A stretch of 6,433 bases of DNA from JAKAGZ01 sp964595355 (GTDB lineage: Bacteria; Bacteroidota; Ignavibacteria; Ignavibacteriales; Ignavibacteriaceae). The DNA lies in contig CAZQQD010000124.1 in the NCBI GenBank assembly GCA_964595355.1, positions 1-6,433 on the forward strand, read 5' to 3'. The notes below the pieces were generated by a model that was not told where the DNA came from, ran no database searches, and saw only the letters and a program-made list of their open reading frames with translations. The stretch's first letter is position 1. The number at the start of each line of letters is the position of its first letter. Shown piece after piece: positions 5,153 through 6,433 of this stretch. Both the position numbers and the translations under genes were made by a program.

Positions 5153-6433
5153 TTAAAATTCTAAAAGTTGTCTTATTCCATTTAACACTTTTTGTCTGTT
5201 TGGTAAAATTGCATTTTCCAGAATCGGAGAATAAGGAATGTGTGAATCTTCCGCTGCAATTCTTTTTACAGGTCCATCAAGAAACTGAAAACATTCGTCT
5301 GCAATTCTTGCTGCAATTTCAGCCCCGAACCCACCAGTTAATGTATCTTCGTGAATGACTATAACCTTGTTTGTCTTTTTAACAGAATTAAATATAGTTT
5401 CAACGTCAAGAGGAATAATTGTTCTTATATCAATTACTTCAACCGAATTTCCTTCCTCTTCCAGTTTTTTTGCTGCAAGAACTGAATCCCAAAGCGATAC
5501 TCCATAAGAAACAACAGTAACATCTGTCCCTTCTTTAACAACTTTTGCTTTCCCAAAAGGAAGCAAATAATTCTCATCAGGTTCTGGCGCCATAGCTGAA
5601 CTTTGCCTGTATAATCCTTTATGTTCACAGAACAGCACGGGGTCATTTATCCTGCAGGCAGTTTTGAGTAATCCTTTAGCATCCGCAGCATTTGAAGGAA
5701 AAGCAATTAAAATTCCAGGGACGTGAGCAAATATCGATTCAATATTTTGACTATGATAAAGCCCTCCGTGAATATAACCACCAACTGCAACTCTTGTAAC
5801 AACTGCTGATGTCCAAGTATTATTTGATCTATATCTCATTGTTGAAACTTCGCTTTTCATCTGCATAAATGCAGGCCAGATATAATCACCGAACTGGATT
5901 TCAACAACAGGTTTTAATCCAGTTAATGACATTCCCACTGCAACTCCCATTATGCTTGCTTCTGCAAGAGGTGAATTAAAAACCCTATCTTCTCCGAATT
6001 TGGAAGATAATCCTTTTGTGGCTGTAAAAACTCCTCCTTTATCGTCTGCAATGTCTTCGCCAAACATATAAATCTTATCATTTCTTTCCATTTCCTCATG
6101 CATAGCGTGATTTAGAGCATCAACCATTACAATTGGCTTACCTGAAGGCTCTGTTTTTTCATACTCAAGTGAATCTCTGTATCCTGAATCATCAAAAACG
6201 TGTGCAGCTGCTTTACCTGGATGCGGATCACTTGTTTCAAAAGCCTCATCGGCTGCATTACTTAATTCTTCAGATACATCAGATTTTAACTTTTCATATT
6301 CTTCTTTTGTCAATTGCCCTTGTTCAATCATTTTCCTGGAAAGCTTTTCAATCGGATCATTTCTCAAATCTTCTTCAAGCTCTTTTTGAGTTCTATATTT
6401 TTTCTGATCATCAGAAGAAGAATGCGAAAGCAG
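5153..6433 (-). CDS. 2-oxoacid dehydrogenase E1, fused alpha/beta chain (N-terminus outside window)
   Basis: Thiamine-diphosphate enzyme that decarboxylates a 2-oxoacid and reductively acylates E2. The frame is open to the right edge, leaving 426 visible residues (numbered from the edge). The apparent TTG at 6365-6367 is internal, not a start. Residues 1-72 are the C-terminal end of an E1 alpha subunit, including HSSSDD (4-9) and YRT, like the HSTSDD loop of branched-chain E1 alpha. After a linker the E1 beta part begins near 98: FGED (124-127), GGVF (133-136), SPLAE with the cofactor-activating E158, YHSQ with H227, and IDIRTIIPLD (334-343) in the C-terminal domain. HGGLYHSQ and AHVPGI also resemble branched-chain E1 beta. 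Separate alpha and beta genes are the commoner arrangement; fused chains of about 650-700 residues occur in Bacteroidota. The E2 gene follows after 28 bases. Substrate assignment is inference. Confidence 0.94.
   Translation of the reverse strand: MLSHSSSDDQKKYRTQKELEEDLRNDPIEKLSRKMIEQGQLTKEEYEKLKSDVSEELSNAADEAFETSDPHPGKAAAHVFDDSGYRDSLEYEKTEPSGKPIVMVDALNHAMHEEMERNDKIYMFGEDIADDKGGVFTATKGLSSKFGEDRVFNSPLAEASIMGVAVGMSLTGLKPVVEIQFGDYIWPAFMQMKSEVSTMRYRSNNTWTSAVVTRVAVGGYIHGGLYHSQNIESIFAHVPGILIAFPSNAADAKGLLKTACRINDPVLFCEHKGLYRQSSAMAPEPDENYLLPFGKAKVVKEGTDVTVVSYGVSLWDSVLAAKKLEEEGNSVEVIDIRTIIPLDVETIFNSVKKTNKVIVIHEDTLTGGFGAEIAARIADECFQFLDGPVKRIAAEDSHIPYSPILENAILPNRQKVLNGIRQLLEF

Noticed and set aside
5062..5358. 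A 98-codon open frame on the plus strand across the E1-E2 junction
   Set aside because: It is antisense to both conserved genes and shows no family motif; the hydrophobic Phe/Leu-rich product reflects the complement of Glu/Lys-rich codons.
6365..6367. TTG as the start of a 404-residue E1 beta protein
   Set aside because: The frame is open for 22 more codons to the window edge and those codons encode recognisable E1 alpha sequence (HSSSDD, YRT), so the TTG is internal.

Overview
The window is about 6.4 kb of AT-rich bacterial chromosome with ordinary, conserved genes. It suggests the Bacteroidota/Chlorobiota/Ignavibacteriota (FCB) lineage. The grounds are an atpD-atpC pair detached from the other ATP synthase genes, a 2-oxoacid dehydrogenase E1 with alpha and beta parts in one chain, weak or absent Shine-Dalgarno sequences at some starts, and a TTTG / TAnnTTTG promoter-like pair ahead of atpD. 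This placement is inference from style and protein features, not from a database search.

Layout. A small single-RRM RNA-binding protein lies on the plus strand (31-282) and ends in an intrinsic terminator. Everything from 401 to the right edge is on the minus strand. In transcription order it is: a fused E1 alpha/beta subunit of a branched-chain-type 2-oxoacid dehydrogenase (N-terminus beyond the window), a two-lipoyl-domain E2 acyltransferase, a paired inverted repeat element, lipoyl synthase (lipA), a candidate promoter, then F1 ATP synthase beta (atpD) and epsilon (atpC). A second strong terminator, facing the first, closes the atpDC unit.

How the genes fit. E1 decarboxylates a 2-oxoacid and passes the acyl group to lipoyl arms on E2. 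LipA builds the lipoyl group those arms need, so the right-hand cluster is a small metabolic module. The E3 subunit (dihydrolipoamide dehydrogenase) and the lipoyl transferases are not in view. AtpD and AtpC are the catalytic and regulatory subunits of F1 and probably have their own promoter.

I found no evidence of an undescribed system. The point most worth a second look is the 85-bp repeat between E2 and lipA: its end supplies the first ATG, and a GGAG, for the longest lipA reading frame, so the lipA start is ambiguous and may be repeat-derived. No gene-free stretch exceeds 300 bases; the gaps at 283-400, 2258-2373 and 3307-3435 hold the terminators, the candidate promoter and the repeat.
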